This document shows, in pieces, positions 1-13,300 of a DNA stretch of 64,000 nt. Under the pieces are notes generated by a model. The model saw nothing but the letters and a program-made list of their open reading frames with translations, was not told where the DNA came from and did no database searches. How positions within the stretch are numbered: the stretch's first letter is position 1; each line of letters opens with the position of its first letter. Both the position numbers and the translations under genes were made by a program. The stretch is from Paraescarpia echinospica. Its lineage: Eukaryota > Annelida > Polychaeta > Sabellida > Siboglinidae. The DNA is taken from assembly GCA_020002185.1 (NCBI GenBank), contig CM034533.1:74400976-74464975 (forward strand), given 5' to 3'.

Positions 1-1076
1 TTAAGAATTACATTACAAGACTGGGGGCAAGGGGTGAAGTGTAAAGGATTAAGAATTACATTACAAGACTGGGGGCAAGGGGTGAAGTGTAGAGGATTAA
101 GAATTACATTACAAGACTGGGGGCAAGGGGTGAGGTGTACAGGATTAAGAATTACATTACAAGACTGGGGGCAAGGGGTGAAGTGTAAAGGATTAAGAAT
201 TACATTACAAGACTGGGGGCAAGGGGTGAAGTGTAGAGGATCAAGAATTACATTACAAGACTGGGGACAAGGGGTGAGGTGTGCAGGATTAAGAATTACA
301 TTACAAGACTGGGGGCAAGGGGTGAAGTGTAGAGGATTAAGAATTACATTACAAGACTGGGGGCAAGGGGTGAAGTATAAAGGATTAAGAATTACATTAC
401 AAGACTGGGGGCAAGGGGTGAAGTATAAAGGATTAAGAATTACATGACAAGACTAGGGGCAAGGGGTGAAGTATAAAGGATTAAGAATTACGTTACAAGA
501 CTGGGGGCAAGGGGTGAAGTGTAAAGGATTAAGAATTACATTACAAGACTGGGGCAAGGGGTACATTACAAGACTGGGGGCAAGGGGTGAAGTATAAAGG
601 ATTAAGAATTACATTACAAGACTGGGGGCAAGGGGTGAAGTATAAAGGATTAAGAATTATATTACAAGACTGGGGCAAGGGGTGAAGTATAAAGGATTAA
701 GAATTACATTACAAGACTGGGGACAAGGGGTGAAGTGTAGAGGATTAAGAATTACATTACAAGACTGGGGGCAAGGGGTGAGGTGTAGAGGATTAAGAAT
801 TACATTACAAGACTGGGGGCAAGGGGTGAAGTGTAGATGATTAAGAATTACATTACAAGACTAGGGGCAAGGGGTGAAGTATAAAGGATTAAGAATTACA
901 TTACAAGACTGGGGACAAGGGGTGAAGTATAATGGATTAAGAATTACGTTACAAGACTGGGGGCAAGGGGTGAAGTGTACAGGATTAAGAATTACATTAC
1001 AAGACTGGAGGCAAGGGTTGAAGTATAAAGGATTAAGAATTACATTACAAGACTGGGGGCGAGGGGTGAAGTGTTA
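1..1076 (+). repeat. 48-bp minisatellite, about 22 copies
   Basis: The unit begins TTAAGAATTACATTACAAGA and continues with a G-rich half (CTGGGGGCAAGGGGTGAAG). Several units carry one-base indels near 430-560. Because 48 is a multiple of three, it gives spurious long open frames. The array runs off the left edge of the window. An inverted array of the same unit sits at 53940-54555, marking the outer ends of the large inverted duplication. Confidence 0.95.
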
Positions 1077-1205
1077 AATAGGATGGGATCTAGAAACTCT
1101 CTAGGAATGTAAGGTTGGGGTTATGGAATGGAAGCAAAGGCCTGCAGGGATATTAAGTTCAATGTCAGTCTACTACGGTCGACATGTTCTACTATTGTGT
1201 TTTAG

Positions 1206-1386
1206 CCGAATCAGTCCCTTAAGGAGAGGTTTGCCATGGGTCTACCGCCCCGGCCTGGGATGAACAAAAGTATGTCAAGACAGCAATCTGACACGAAGAC
1301 GTGCTCCAATCGACGCCTCATTTTGGGCGGGGTCATCGCTGTCGTCGTTGTTGCCATCCTTGTTGGCGTCATTGTTTTCCTCACAA
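1206..1386 (+). CDS. Exon 1: start codon, cytoplasmic tail and signal anchor
   Basis: The ATG at 1236 lies in a good Kozak context (GCCATGG). The coding part is 151 nt and ends at ACAA before the donor GTAAGG at 1387, leaving phase 1. The encoded 50 residues hold basic residues (R26 R27) followed by a hydrophobic run from L28 to L49 rich in V and I, the pattern of an N-in/C-out signal anchor. A TTTTAG at about 1200-1205 is conserved in the inverted copy and may be the acceptor of an upstream 5' UTR intron. If so, exon 1 is really the second exon. The open frame continuing past 1386 to 1550 is intron read-through. Confidence 0.75.
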
Positions 1387-4300
1387 GTAAGGGATCATCT
1401 CAGAAATTGATGTCCGATATCAGACAAAATTACTTTTGTTGGTGGAGGGGGGATCCGCGGCAGTTTTGTCTGGTGTCGGACATTGATATTTTATTGATCG
1501 GTGCTGTTAATGTATCATCATCATATCCATGTTTACACACTTTCGTTTGAGGGGATTGGGTAGGGGGGACTGAGGCCAGATGAAAGTAATTTAGTCTGAC
1601 ATCAATGTTCTGAGATTATATCTAAGGATATACACTATTAGAAATAGGGTGAGTTAAAGTTGTACACAGTTGTATCTTTGTGTGCCAATGATATCTAAGG
1701 ATATACACTATTAGAAATAGGGTGAGTTAAAGTTGTATCTTTGTGTGCCAACATATTTACGATCATCAGTTCATTCCTAACAATTTCAGAGCGAGATCTT
1801 GCAACAGCGTGCCACAGTTTTATGGCATTTCAATGCAACTTCCCGGCCACTACAGTGGGACTAGCGAAGCAGCAGCTTGTTCCCTTACTAGTGAAATCCA
1901 TGTTAACAGTAGCAATTCCTAACAACTGTCGTTGGAATCACAAAAATGCTAGCTTTGTGATGATGTAATTTTGTAGTATGTTTGTACGGAAATATTTCAA
2001 GATATTTAACTTTTTTGACGGGATTGTTTGACAAACTAGCATCAACCATTGATGCAAATGATTATTGTTATGATTTGTGATTTTGCCTTTCTTTGAAATA
2101 AATTGTTTTCGTAAAAAACATAATCTTGGTGTATTATGATACAGGTATAGGTAGGCGTAAATCATTTCATTAACTTATGATAACTGACTGTATCACAAAT
2201 GTAATTCAAATGTGGGTGTTTCAATCTGGTTTACAATCGGCGAAGGCACGCAGTGTATGTTACACTCATTATGATTGAGCTCTCGTGCTTTACTTTTGGC
2301 GTCTTATAACTTATATAATTACCGCAATCATAATATGTGAATCGTGTTATTTATTATTCAGTAATTTGAATATCTAGGTAATTGACTTTACATCAAATTC
2401 TTGAATATTATGTATTAACTATTATAAAATATATCAGTACTGTTATTCAACAATGAATTTTCACCATTGTAAAGGTCTGTGTCATCGACGTTAGTTCATA
2501 TTTTATAATGACAAATTCATAGGATCTTGGACTTACTGGTCTCCTTGCCAACTGTTGTGGACATCTCCATAATAGTCCTTGCCAACTGTTGTGGACATCT
2601 CCTAATAGTCCTTGCCAACTGTTGTGGACATCTCCATAATAGTCCTTGCCAACTGTTGTGGACATCTCCATAATAGTCCTTGCCAACTGTTGTGGACATC
2701 TCCATAATAGTCCTTGCCAACTGTTGTGGACATCTCCATAATAGTCCTTGCCAACTGTTGTGGACATCTCCATAATAGTCCTTGCCAACTGTTGTGGACA
2801 TCTCCATAATAGTCCTTGCCAACTGTTGTGGACATCTCCATAATAGTCCTTGCCAACTGTTGTGGACATCTCCATAATAGTCCTTGCCAACTGTTGTGGA
2901 CATCTCCATAATAGTCCTTGCCAACTGTTGTGGACATCTCCATAATAGTCCTTGCCAACTGTTGTGGACATCTCCATAATAGTCCTTGCCAACTGTTGTG
3001 GACATCTCCATAATAGTCCTTGCCAACTGTTGTGGACATCTCCATAATAGTCCTTGCCAACTGTTGTGGACATCTCCATAATAGTCCTTGCCAACTGTTG
3101 TGGACATCTCCTAATAGTCCTTGCCAACTGTTGTGGACATCTCCTAATAGTCCTTGCCAACTGTTGTGGACATCTCCTAATAGTCCTTGCCAACTGTTGT
3201 GGACATCTCCATAATAGTCCTTGCCTACTGTTGTGGACATCTCCATAATAGTCCTTGCCAACTGTTGTGGACATCTCCATAATAGTCCTTGCCAACTGTT
3301 GTGGACATTTCTATAATAGTCCTTGCCAACTGTTGTGGACATCTCCATAATAGTCCTTGCCAACTGTTGTGGACATCTCCATAATAGTCCTTGCCAACTG
3401 TTGTGGACATCTCCATAATAGTCCTTGCCAACTGTTGTGGACATCTCCATAATAGTCCTTGCCAACTGTTGTGGACATCTCCATAATAGTCCTTGCCAAC
3501 TGTTGTGGACATCTCCATAATAGTCCTTGCCAACTGTTGTGGACATCTCCATAATAGTCCTTGCCAACTGTTGTGGACATCTCCATAATAGTCCTTGCCA
3601 ACTGTTGTGGACATCTCCATAATAGTCCTTGCCAACTGTTGTGGACATCTCCATAATAGTCCTTGCCAACTGTTGTGGACATCTCCATAATAGTCCTTGC
3701 CAACTGTTGTGGACATCTCCATAATAGTCCTTGCCAACTGTTGTGGACATCTCCATAATAGTCCTTGCCAACTGTTGTGGACATCTCCATAATAGTCCTT
3801 GCCAACTGTTGTGGACATCTCCATAATAGTCCTTGCCAACTGTTGTGGACATCTCCATAATAGTCCTTGCCAACTGTTGTGGACATCTCCATAATAGTCC
3901 TTGCCAACTGTTGTGGACATCTCCATAATAGTCCTTGCCAACTGTTGTGGACATCTCCATAATAGTCCTTGCCAACTGTTGTGGACATCTCCTAATAGTC
4001 CTTGCCAACTGTTGTGGACATCTCCTAATAGTCCTGATGGTCCTGTTTTCATAATACATATAGGGTTGCTACTCACAAAATGTATATTTCTGTGAGAAAC
4101 ATTACAGAACACTTAAGTGTGATCCTTCTTTTTAAAATTATTGGTTTCCATGGCAACCAATCACAACTTGTATGCTCAAAATATTCCTTGATTATCGTAG
4201 TTTACTAGTGTCACTATTACCCATCATTATTTATGTCAAATAAAACTTGTTAAGCATAATTAATATATCTATATATATACAGTATATATATATATTTAAT

Positions 4301-7300
4301 ATTATATATATATGTATACATAAATAGATAGATATGGCCTTCCTATTAAAAAAATATACCCACCCTTAGTAAAAAGTGAGGTTAAAAAGTTTTCTCTTAA
4401 AAGTAACTCTGTATTTAGTGGTAACTGACTGACTAAAAACTTTAAGCTCTGACATTGTTAAGACTACCTCATCTCAATTTATTCTAACTGACACTTGCAA
4501 AAAAGCAAAATACATTGTAAGCTTGTTTGCGCAACTTTTTTGTATGTATGCTTTTAGTAAGATAATTGCACAAACAATTAAGTTATTTTATTGTGCCATA
4601 AATGGAGTTGCCCGGTATAAGTTTCTTATTTCTGTTTTGTCTTTAAATTATTCAAATTATTGACTTATTATAAGCCAAATTGTCGACCTACTGCCTGGGG
4701 TGAGATCCTCTACTAGACAGTCCTGTAAAACATGTATTTATGTTTCAGTCGGACACTCATCTTCAGATAAGAAAGGTAAGACTGTCACTTTGCTTCAGGG
4801 GCCATCCATAAAGTACTGGACACTTTAAACAGCCCACCTCCTTAACACGCTACTTAACTTTGGCATATACACCCCTGTAAACTTACGTTCGTTTTTACAA
4901 AGAACCCCGTGATGCAAACATCTACTAATTACATTCGGCATGGCTGTATTTATTTGACATTTACATAAAAAAATGTATAAGTCTAAAAGTAATACTTGTA
5001 AAAAAGCAACAAGACATTGCTGGTTTTTCGTTGTAATGTAGTTGACATCTTCCCCAAAACTGACTGAACAAATATCACATTGTCCCAAGTAGATGCACAC
5101 TGCACTCTTACAGAAGTAAAACCATGCACGGAAACAGATTTCCAGTAGTGAACATGCATTTAAAAAATACAGTAATATCGCCACTGATGCCACCTTTCCG
5201 ATAGATTCTAGATGACATTCATTGTAATTTTGCCCATAAGATGGCGCCACATTTCTCATTTGAGTGGTTTTCATTTTATTCTCGAAGTTGGGTGTGATTT
5301 AATAATCATGTACATGTCATATATATTTATATACACTGTAATTGGTCACTCCTTAGCATAAACCTTGACATCGTACTGGATCTTAAGTTAAATGCGCCAT
5401 TAGTCTGGATATATATCGTTCACTGAGAATATGACTGTCCTACTAATTGAACATTTCGGAAGACAATTTACACCAACTTCTTTTTTAGATGTAAGTGGCT
5501 AGTAGATGGCATCACTAGTGCATCACAATTCGTGGAAATCAATTATTGTAATAAAACCATACTTCATATGTAACTTTTTAGCAGAAAAAAACTCGCAATT
5601 ACATATAATATTAATCACAAACAGCCTCGTGTGGTTGATTTGCCAATTTGTGTGGTAATGTCGGTTTGTGAAGTTTGATTTTCTTATTTTACAAATGTAT
5701 TTCAATTCAAACAAATATTCTAACATTTTGTTTGCATTGTATCAACTTGATGAATTAACGGCTGGTGATTTACAATTATCTCTGTCTCAACTTGTGTCTT
5801 CCTGTCATGTAGGGTAGACATGGTTATTCTGTCTTTGCTATGTGTTACTGATCTAAGAGTTGCACATGTTTTATATGTGTGAAATTTGTGCATTTGCCAA
5901 ACATTGACGGCATGTTCTAGTTGTATGTCTTTAATTGGAGGACTCAAGGCCAGGCCCTTGCACTCGTGCACGCGTGTCTGTTGGGAACAATACGGTAATG
6001 CTGTAAACTATAATATGTTTGATATCAACAGCTCGACTAGCCAACATTTAACACAAATTGTGTAATTCGTACAGAGAGACCCCTACCCCCTAAGTAATAA
6101 TACTTTATGAAAGGCCCCTCACTAGAACAGTGTGTAGAGTGTATTTAAACTGAATCTTGTAAATATGTTGTCTTGTTGAATCGTGCCTTCTTGAATATTG
6201 TTAAATATTGCTTTGTTAAATTGTGCATTCTTAAATCTTGTCTACTTCAATCTTGCTGAGCTAATTTTGTGAAATGTTTGTTTAATCTTGCTGTGCTAAA
6301 AACTGCTAAATAAATCTATTATATTATTGTTCATTTTTATACTATTCAACAAGGGGCGCCTTAAGAAAAATGACCAAGTGACACATATGCATAAAGAAAT
6401 CTTGTCATACAAAATTGCTGTATATATAGCAAATTAAGTAATACCACTGACATGTCTAAAGGTAAAGGTAAGTTCTTGTGTATAACAGAGTATCCAGTCA
6501 TTTGGACTGCTCAAAGCACTTTACACTATGAACATTAATCCCCAGTAATCATGTTAAAGGTGTGATGTATGTTCCTTGAGGTGTTATATTACACTATGAA
6601 CATTAATCCCCAGTCATCATGTTAAAGGTGTGACTTATGTTCCTTGAGGTGTTATATTACACTATGAACATTAATCCACAGTAATCACGTTAAAGGTGTG
6701 ATGTATGTTCCTTGAGTTGTTATATTACACTATGCACATTAATCCCCAGTAATCATGTTAAAGGTGTGACGTATGTTCCATGAGGTGTTATATTACACTA
6801 TGAACATTAATCCCCAGTCATCATGTTAAAGGTGTGATGTATGTTCCTTGAGTTGTTATATTACACTATGAACATTAATCCCCAGTAATCATGTTAAAGG
6901 TGTGACGTATGTTCCTTGAGTTGTTATATTACACTATGAACATTAATTCCCAGTAATCATGTTAAAGGTGTGACGTATGTTCCTTGAGTTGTTATATTAC
7001 ACTATGAACATTAATCCCCAGTAATCATGTTAAAGGTGTGACGTATGTTGCTTAAGTTGTTATATTACACTATGAACATTAATCCCCAGTAATCATGTTA
7101 AAGGTGTGACGTATGTTCCTTGAGTTGTTATATTACACTATGAACATTAATCCCCAGTAATCATGTTAAAGGTGTGACGTATGTTCCTTGAGTTGTTATA
7201 TTGTTCTTTAAGCCTGCTACCGTACATACGTTGAAGGCAGACTACCTGCCAAATTGCATTTAAGAAGTCCATAGCATTTTGGTAATATTACTTTTCCTCC

Positions 7301-10300
7301 CGTTAAAAAAACTGAAGCTGTTTCTAGCATGCCATGGGGAGGCAGGGCATTAAACGGTGCGCACAATCACACACTCTAATAAAGCAATAATTAATATTTG
7401 ATGACACCTTCATGTTTCCATTGTTCATTTGTTCTGTTGACTTCCAGAGACGCTCATTGGAACACTGGTCCTAGATGGAAAGGATTACAACCCAGCAACA
7501 TACGGAAACCCAAACTCGAACGAATACAAAGATATGAAGAAGGAGTTCTGCAACAAAGTTGGTGTTTATTCTCAGTACTAACAAATTATGCATCCTCCAG
7601 ACAGTGCTACATACAGACAGTGCTACATACACACATATGCAGTGGACGGTTTCACGAAGTATTACGCATATTTTCTGCAATTGATCCCGACTACATAAAC
7701 CATCCACTGACCAGATGTGGACAGTTTATATTTATCATCTCATATTATCCATAAATAGCCATATACTTATAATCGAGCTACCGTATGTATGTGGGTAGGT
7801 TGCGTTTTCTTCTTAGACGGTTCGAACCTTGATCGCCAAACTTTCATGGATTAACTATATCTTTTCAAAATACCTCATATATGTCAAGATTCTAACCTTT
7901 TATGGGGTAAATTAGTTGTTCGGAACATAAAACGTAATGTGCACTTAATACGTAAAATGTAACCTAACAACTGCAGGAACCACGCGTGCCCTGCAAAAAC
8001 TGGGGAAACTGCCCCTGCGTCATAGACTTAACAACATTGCATGGATGCTGACACAATCATGCCAATATCATAGCAATAGAAATATTATTTGACAATTCTA
8101 CTCTATCACTACTAGGGCCTATCGATGGACGTGAACTTTACCTTCTCGCTGACCGTTTTCATTTTGAACAACCAGTGAGTAGCTGCAAGTTATGTTGTTT
8201 ATATAACTATGCTATTCTGACATTTGGTAAACATTACTATGATGATGTGCATCTACCAAGGCACCCCCGTCAGGTGACGGGCATTTTTTGCAAGTTTCAG
8301 TAATTAAATAAATTTTGTTGTTCTTTTTATAGATAATGGAGATGCTGACAAGAGGTGAACTTGGAAAAGACATAACGACATGCAACGTGACAGGGTTTAG
8401 GTAATGTTTGTTACATCAGATCCTTTTGTACACCACAATCCCTGTTTTCTTGGTCCTCTTATAGCGAGTTGGTCTGTTCAATTACCCGAGTTGATCTGTT
8501 CCAACACCGGAGTTGGTCTGTTCCATCACCCGAGTTGATTTGTTCCATCACCCGAGTTGGTCTGTTCCATCACCCAAGTTGGTCTGTTCCGTCACCCGAG
8601 TTGGTCTGTTCCATCACCTGAGTTAGTCTGTTCCATTACCCATAATGCCAAGGGTGTTAGTTATTAGCAGTAAGTTAGCTGAATCAGTTTGACTCGGTCA
8701 ACCCAGTTTGTAATCAGTAGTAACCAACTTCAAAAGTATTTGCGCATAAAGGCAATTGCCAGTAAGCGCCAATAACAGTAGTTTACAATTTGAATGTTTT
8801 GTTTTGTAATTTGAACAGGTGTGTGACAATTGTTTGTATCTGTATATATCTGTTGGGATCGCTGTTTCTAGTACGGTTGCATGGGACTAGGATATTCTGA
8901 CAGGATCATATTCAGGAGGTTATGTTTTATTTTGTAGAAGAATGTAAGTTGGTGTTGCAATCATTTTCTTTCTATTGTTTGCGAGCCAAGTTTGTTTAGG
9001 AGGTAAGTTAAGCTTGTGTAACGGTTGTCATTTAGGATAAATCGAGCTGTGCTACTTCAATTTTTTTTCTAGGTATCAATGGTACTTTTGAGTATAAGGA
9101 TTCCAGGCTACTGCTCCATAGTCTTGTATTGTAGGCTGCTTCCTGAACTACAGATGTTGCAGGGTGTACAAGACCATGTGTTCTAGCAGATTTAATGCAA
9201 CGATGTGGATATGCTTGGAGATATGTTTGTAGGATGTGACGGGTATTTAGATATCTCTACGTAGATTTGCATCTTCAGTTCCCTACACATGGAACTATTA
9301 GGATCCCGGCAGTGAATCAAGAGGTCAGTAAGCCCTCGGGTCCCCACTAAATTTGAACAGTGTTGATGTTCACTTTACTTGGAACTATTTTGCATGTCAT
9401 AATTGGCAACTGCAGAAATTAAATGGTCAGAAGAAACATGTTTAAGATAGAAATTATGTAATGGTGGGAACTACTACACTTGGTTTATTTCTTTTTCCTT
9501 GGTTAGGTTTAAGCAACTTATTATGTGTGGATTCCCTTTCACACCAGTGTCAGTGGAAACGTATTTAAGATAGAAAGTATGTAATGGTGGGAACTGCTAC
9601 ACTTGGTTTGTTTCTTTTTCCTTGGTTAGGTTTAAACAAGTTATTATGTGTGGATTCCCTTTCACATCAGTGTCAGCGGAAACGTATTTAAGATAGAAAG
9701 TATGTAATGGTGGGAACTGCTACACTTGGTTTGTTTCTTTTTCCTTGGTTAGGTTTAAACAAGTTATTATGTGTGGATTCCCTTTCACATCAGTGTCAGT
9801 GGAAACGTATTTAAGATAGAAAGTATGTAATGGTGGGAACTGCTACACTTGGTTTGTTTCTTTTTCCTTGGTTAGGTTTAAACAAGTTATTATGTGTGGA
9901 TTCCCTTTCACACCAGTGTCAGTGGAAACGTATTTAAGATAGAAAGTATGTAATGGTGGGAACTGCTACACTTGGTTTGTTTCTTTTTCCTTGGTTAGGT
10001 TTAAACAAGTTATTATGTGTGGATTCCCTTTCACACCAGTGTCAGTGGTAACGTATTTAAGATAGAAAGTATGTAATGGTGGGAACTGCTACACTTGGTT
10101 TGTTTCTTTTTTCTTGGTTAGGTTTAAACAAGTTATTATGTGTGGATTCCTTTTCACACCAGTGTCAGTGGTAACGTATTTAAGATAGAAAGTATGTAAT
10201 GGTGGGAACTGCTACACTTGGTTTGTTTCTTTTTCCTTGGTTAGATTTAAACAAGTTATTATATGTGGATTCCCTTTCACACCAGTGTCAGTGGAAACGT

Positions 10301-13300
10301 ATTTAAGATAGAAAGTATGTAATCGTGGGAACTGCTACACTTGGTTTGTTTCTTTTTCCTTGGTTAGGTTTAAACAAGTTATTATATGTGGATTCCCTTT
10401 CACACCAGTGTCAGTGGTAACGTATTTAAGATAGAAAGTATGTAATGGTGGGAACTGCTACACTTGGTTTGTTTCTTTTTCCTTTCAAGTTATTATATGT
10501 GGATTCCCTTTCACATCAGTGTGCAGAACAAGCTTTATATGAATGGAACTTTTTGCATTTTCATGTGCAGGTCCCACCCTCTGGAATTCTCTTCCACTAG
10601 GGCTAAGAACTAAATGTGACTGGATGCTTTAGGAGGATCCTGAAAACCTTTCTTATTGCTTATTTGTAATTCCTTTTCTTTTTAAAAATACATGCATATA
10701 CATTTTAATATTATATATGGCCTACATAAATAATAAATATGTGTAATTTTTATTGTGTAATCATATGTAATATGTATTGTTATATTATAATGACTTAAGT
10801 GATGTATTCTTACTTCATGGTTTAGTTTGTAAACACCCATGACATTTTTTTGTAGAGATATATGGTGTCTAAACAAATTTGATTTGATTTTCCGCAGCAA
10901 GGGGAGTCTGGTCGTGCACTTTCAGCTTGTTGTACTGACGTCAGGACACTCACTGAAGGAACCAATCATGGAACAGCTTCAGCAGGAATTAGTAAAAGAT
11001 GATGGACTGTTTCGTCAGTACTTGAAGAATCCCAGTACTGCAAAACTGACACTGGTGTCTGCATCAGAACACACCACGGCCTCACCTACTGCGAGGGCAG
11101 TCGGCACAACCATTGTTGGGATACCTGTCATGTCTACCGCATCAGTGGGAGGGCCTGGGGTAACAAACTCACAGGCAACGTCAGGAAGCCTCTTGACGAT
11201 GTCCAGCTCTGAAAACAGGACAACTGCAGGACAAGAATCTACAACCACATCTACAGCAACTGCATCAATTACAACTGAAGCAACAACACCAGGTAATTAT
11301 TATTCCAAATGACCTATCTATTACAAGACCTGATGCCTAGCTGTCAAACCATCAAAATGAATGTCAAATGTATCACTGCCGGACATTCCATAGAATATTT
11401 GGTTAAAACTCTGGCTCCACATGTTTTTCTTTGCAACAAAAGTTCTTTAAGTGGGTGCTGGATGTCGTACTTCACTTGTGAAGTTTGGGCAATCTTGTTC
11501 AATCTATTTTGCCTTCATTAGCTGCTGCTGCCAGAACACTTGTTCATATATCTTATGGGCACTTCATTAGCTGCTGCCAGAACACTTGTTCATATACCTT
11601 ATGGGCACTTCATTAGCTGCTGCCAGAACACTTGTTCATATATCTTATGGGCACTTCATTAGCTGCTGCCAGAACACTTGTTCATATACCTTATGGGCAC
11701 TTCATTAGCTGCTGCCAGAACACTTGTTCATATACCTTATGGGCACTTCATTAGCTGCTGCCAGAACACTTGTTCATATACCTTATGGGCACTTCATTAG
11801 CTGCTGCCAGAACACTTGTTCATATACCTTATGGGCACTTCATTAGCTGCTGCCAGAACACTTGTTCATATATCTTATGGGCACTTCATTAGCTGCTGCC
11901 AGAACACTTGTTCATATACCTTATGGGCACTTCATTAGCTGCTGCCAGAACACTTGTTCATATACCTTATGGGCACTTCATTAGCTGCTGCCAGAACACT
12001 TGTTCATATACCTTATGGGCACTTCATTAGCTGCTGCCAGAACACTTGTTCATATACCTTATGGGCACTTCATTAGCTGCTGCCAGAACACTTGTTCATA
12101 TACCTTATGGGCACTTCATTAGCTGCTGCCAGAACACTTGTTCATATACCTTATGGGCACTTCATTAGCTGCTGCCAGAACACTTGTTCATATACCTTAT
12201 GGGCACTTCATTAGCTGCTGCCAGAACACTTGTTCATATACCTTATGGGCACTTCATTAGCTGCTGCCAGAACACTTGTTCATATACCTTATGGGCACTT
12301 CATTAGCTGCTGCCAGAACACTTGTTCATATATCTTATGGGCACTTCATTAGCTGCTGCCAGAACACTTGTTCATATATCTTATGGGCACTTCATTAGCT
12401 GCTGCCAGAACACTTGTTCATATATCTTATGGGCACTTCATTAGCTGCTGCCAGAACACTTGTTCATATACCTTATGGGCACTTCATTAGCTGCTGCCAG
12501 AACACTTGTTCATATACCTTATGGGCACTTCGTTAGCTGCTGCCAGAACACTTGTTCATATACCTTATGGGCACTTCGTTAGCTGCTGCCAGAACACTTG
12601 TTCATATATCTTATGGGCGCTTCGTTAGCTGCTGCCAGAACACTTGTTCATATACCTTATGGGCGCTTCGTTAGCTGCTGCCAGAACACTTGTTCATATA
12701 CCTTATGGGCGCTTCGTTAGCTGCTGCCAGAACACTTGTTCATATACCTTATGGGCGCTTCATTAGCTGCTGCCAGAACACTTGTTCATATACCTTATGG
12801 GCGCTTCATTAGCTGCTGCCAGAACACTTGTTCATATACCTTATGGGCGCTTCGTTAGCTGCTGCCAGAACACTTGTTCATATACCTTATGGGCGCTTCG
12901 TTAGCTGCTGCCAGAACACTTGTTCATATACCTTATGGGCGCTTCGTTAGCTGCTGCCAGAACACTTGTTCATATACCTTATGGGCATTTCATTAGCTGC
13001 AAGAAAACTTGTTCATATATCTTATGGGCACTTCATTAGCTGCTGCCAGAACACTTGTTCATATACCTTATGGGCACTTCATTAGCTGCAGCCAGAACAC
13101 TTGTTCATATATCTTATGGGCACTTCATTAGCTATTGCCAGAACACTTGTTCATATACCTTATGGGCATTTCATTAGCTGCAAGAACACTTGTTCATATA
13201 TCTTATGGGCACTTCATTAGCTGCTGCCAGAACACTTGTTCATATACCTTATGGGCACTTCATTAGCTGCAGCCAGAACACTTGTTCATATACCTTATGG

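Larger units (their letters stand above)
1387..7447 (+). other. Intron 1, containing two minisatellites
   Basis: This 6.1-kb AT-rich intron separates the anchor exon from the SEA domain. It contains a 34-bp minisatellite (2536-4034), a TA-rich tract (about 4258-4330), unclassified sequence at 4340-6520, and a 68-bp minisatellite (6523-7202). Segments 1560-1960, 4340-5556 and 6523-7447 match the inverted arm on the right. The 34-bp array with its flanks (about 1960-4330) and about 5557-6520 are absent there. Confidence 0.6.

Noticed and set aside
1..1077. CRISPR-like array
   Set aside because: Units are contiguous with no unique spacers, and the genome is clearly eukaryotic; it is a minisatellite. 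The same holds for every other array here.
2447..4112. Long minus-strand frames (up to 485 codons) in the 34-bp array
   Set aside because: All frames repeat the same short peptide with the array period; no start context, domain or splice evidence.
7398..7754. 118-codon frame over exon 2
   Set aside because: Wrong phase; the SEA-like peptide is in the frame fixed by the flanking splice sites.
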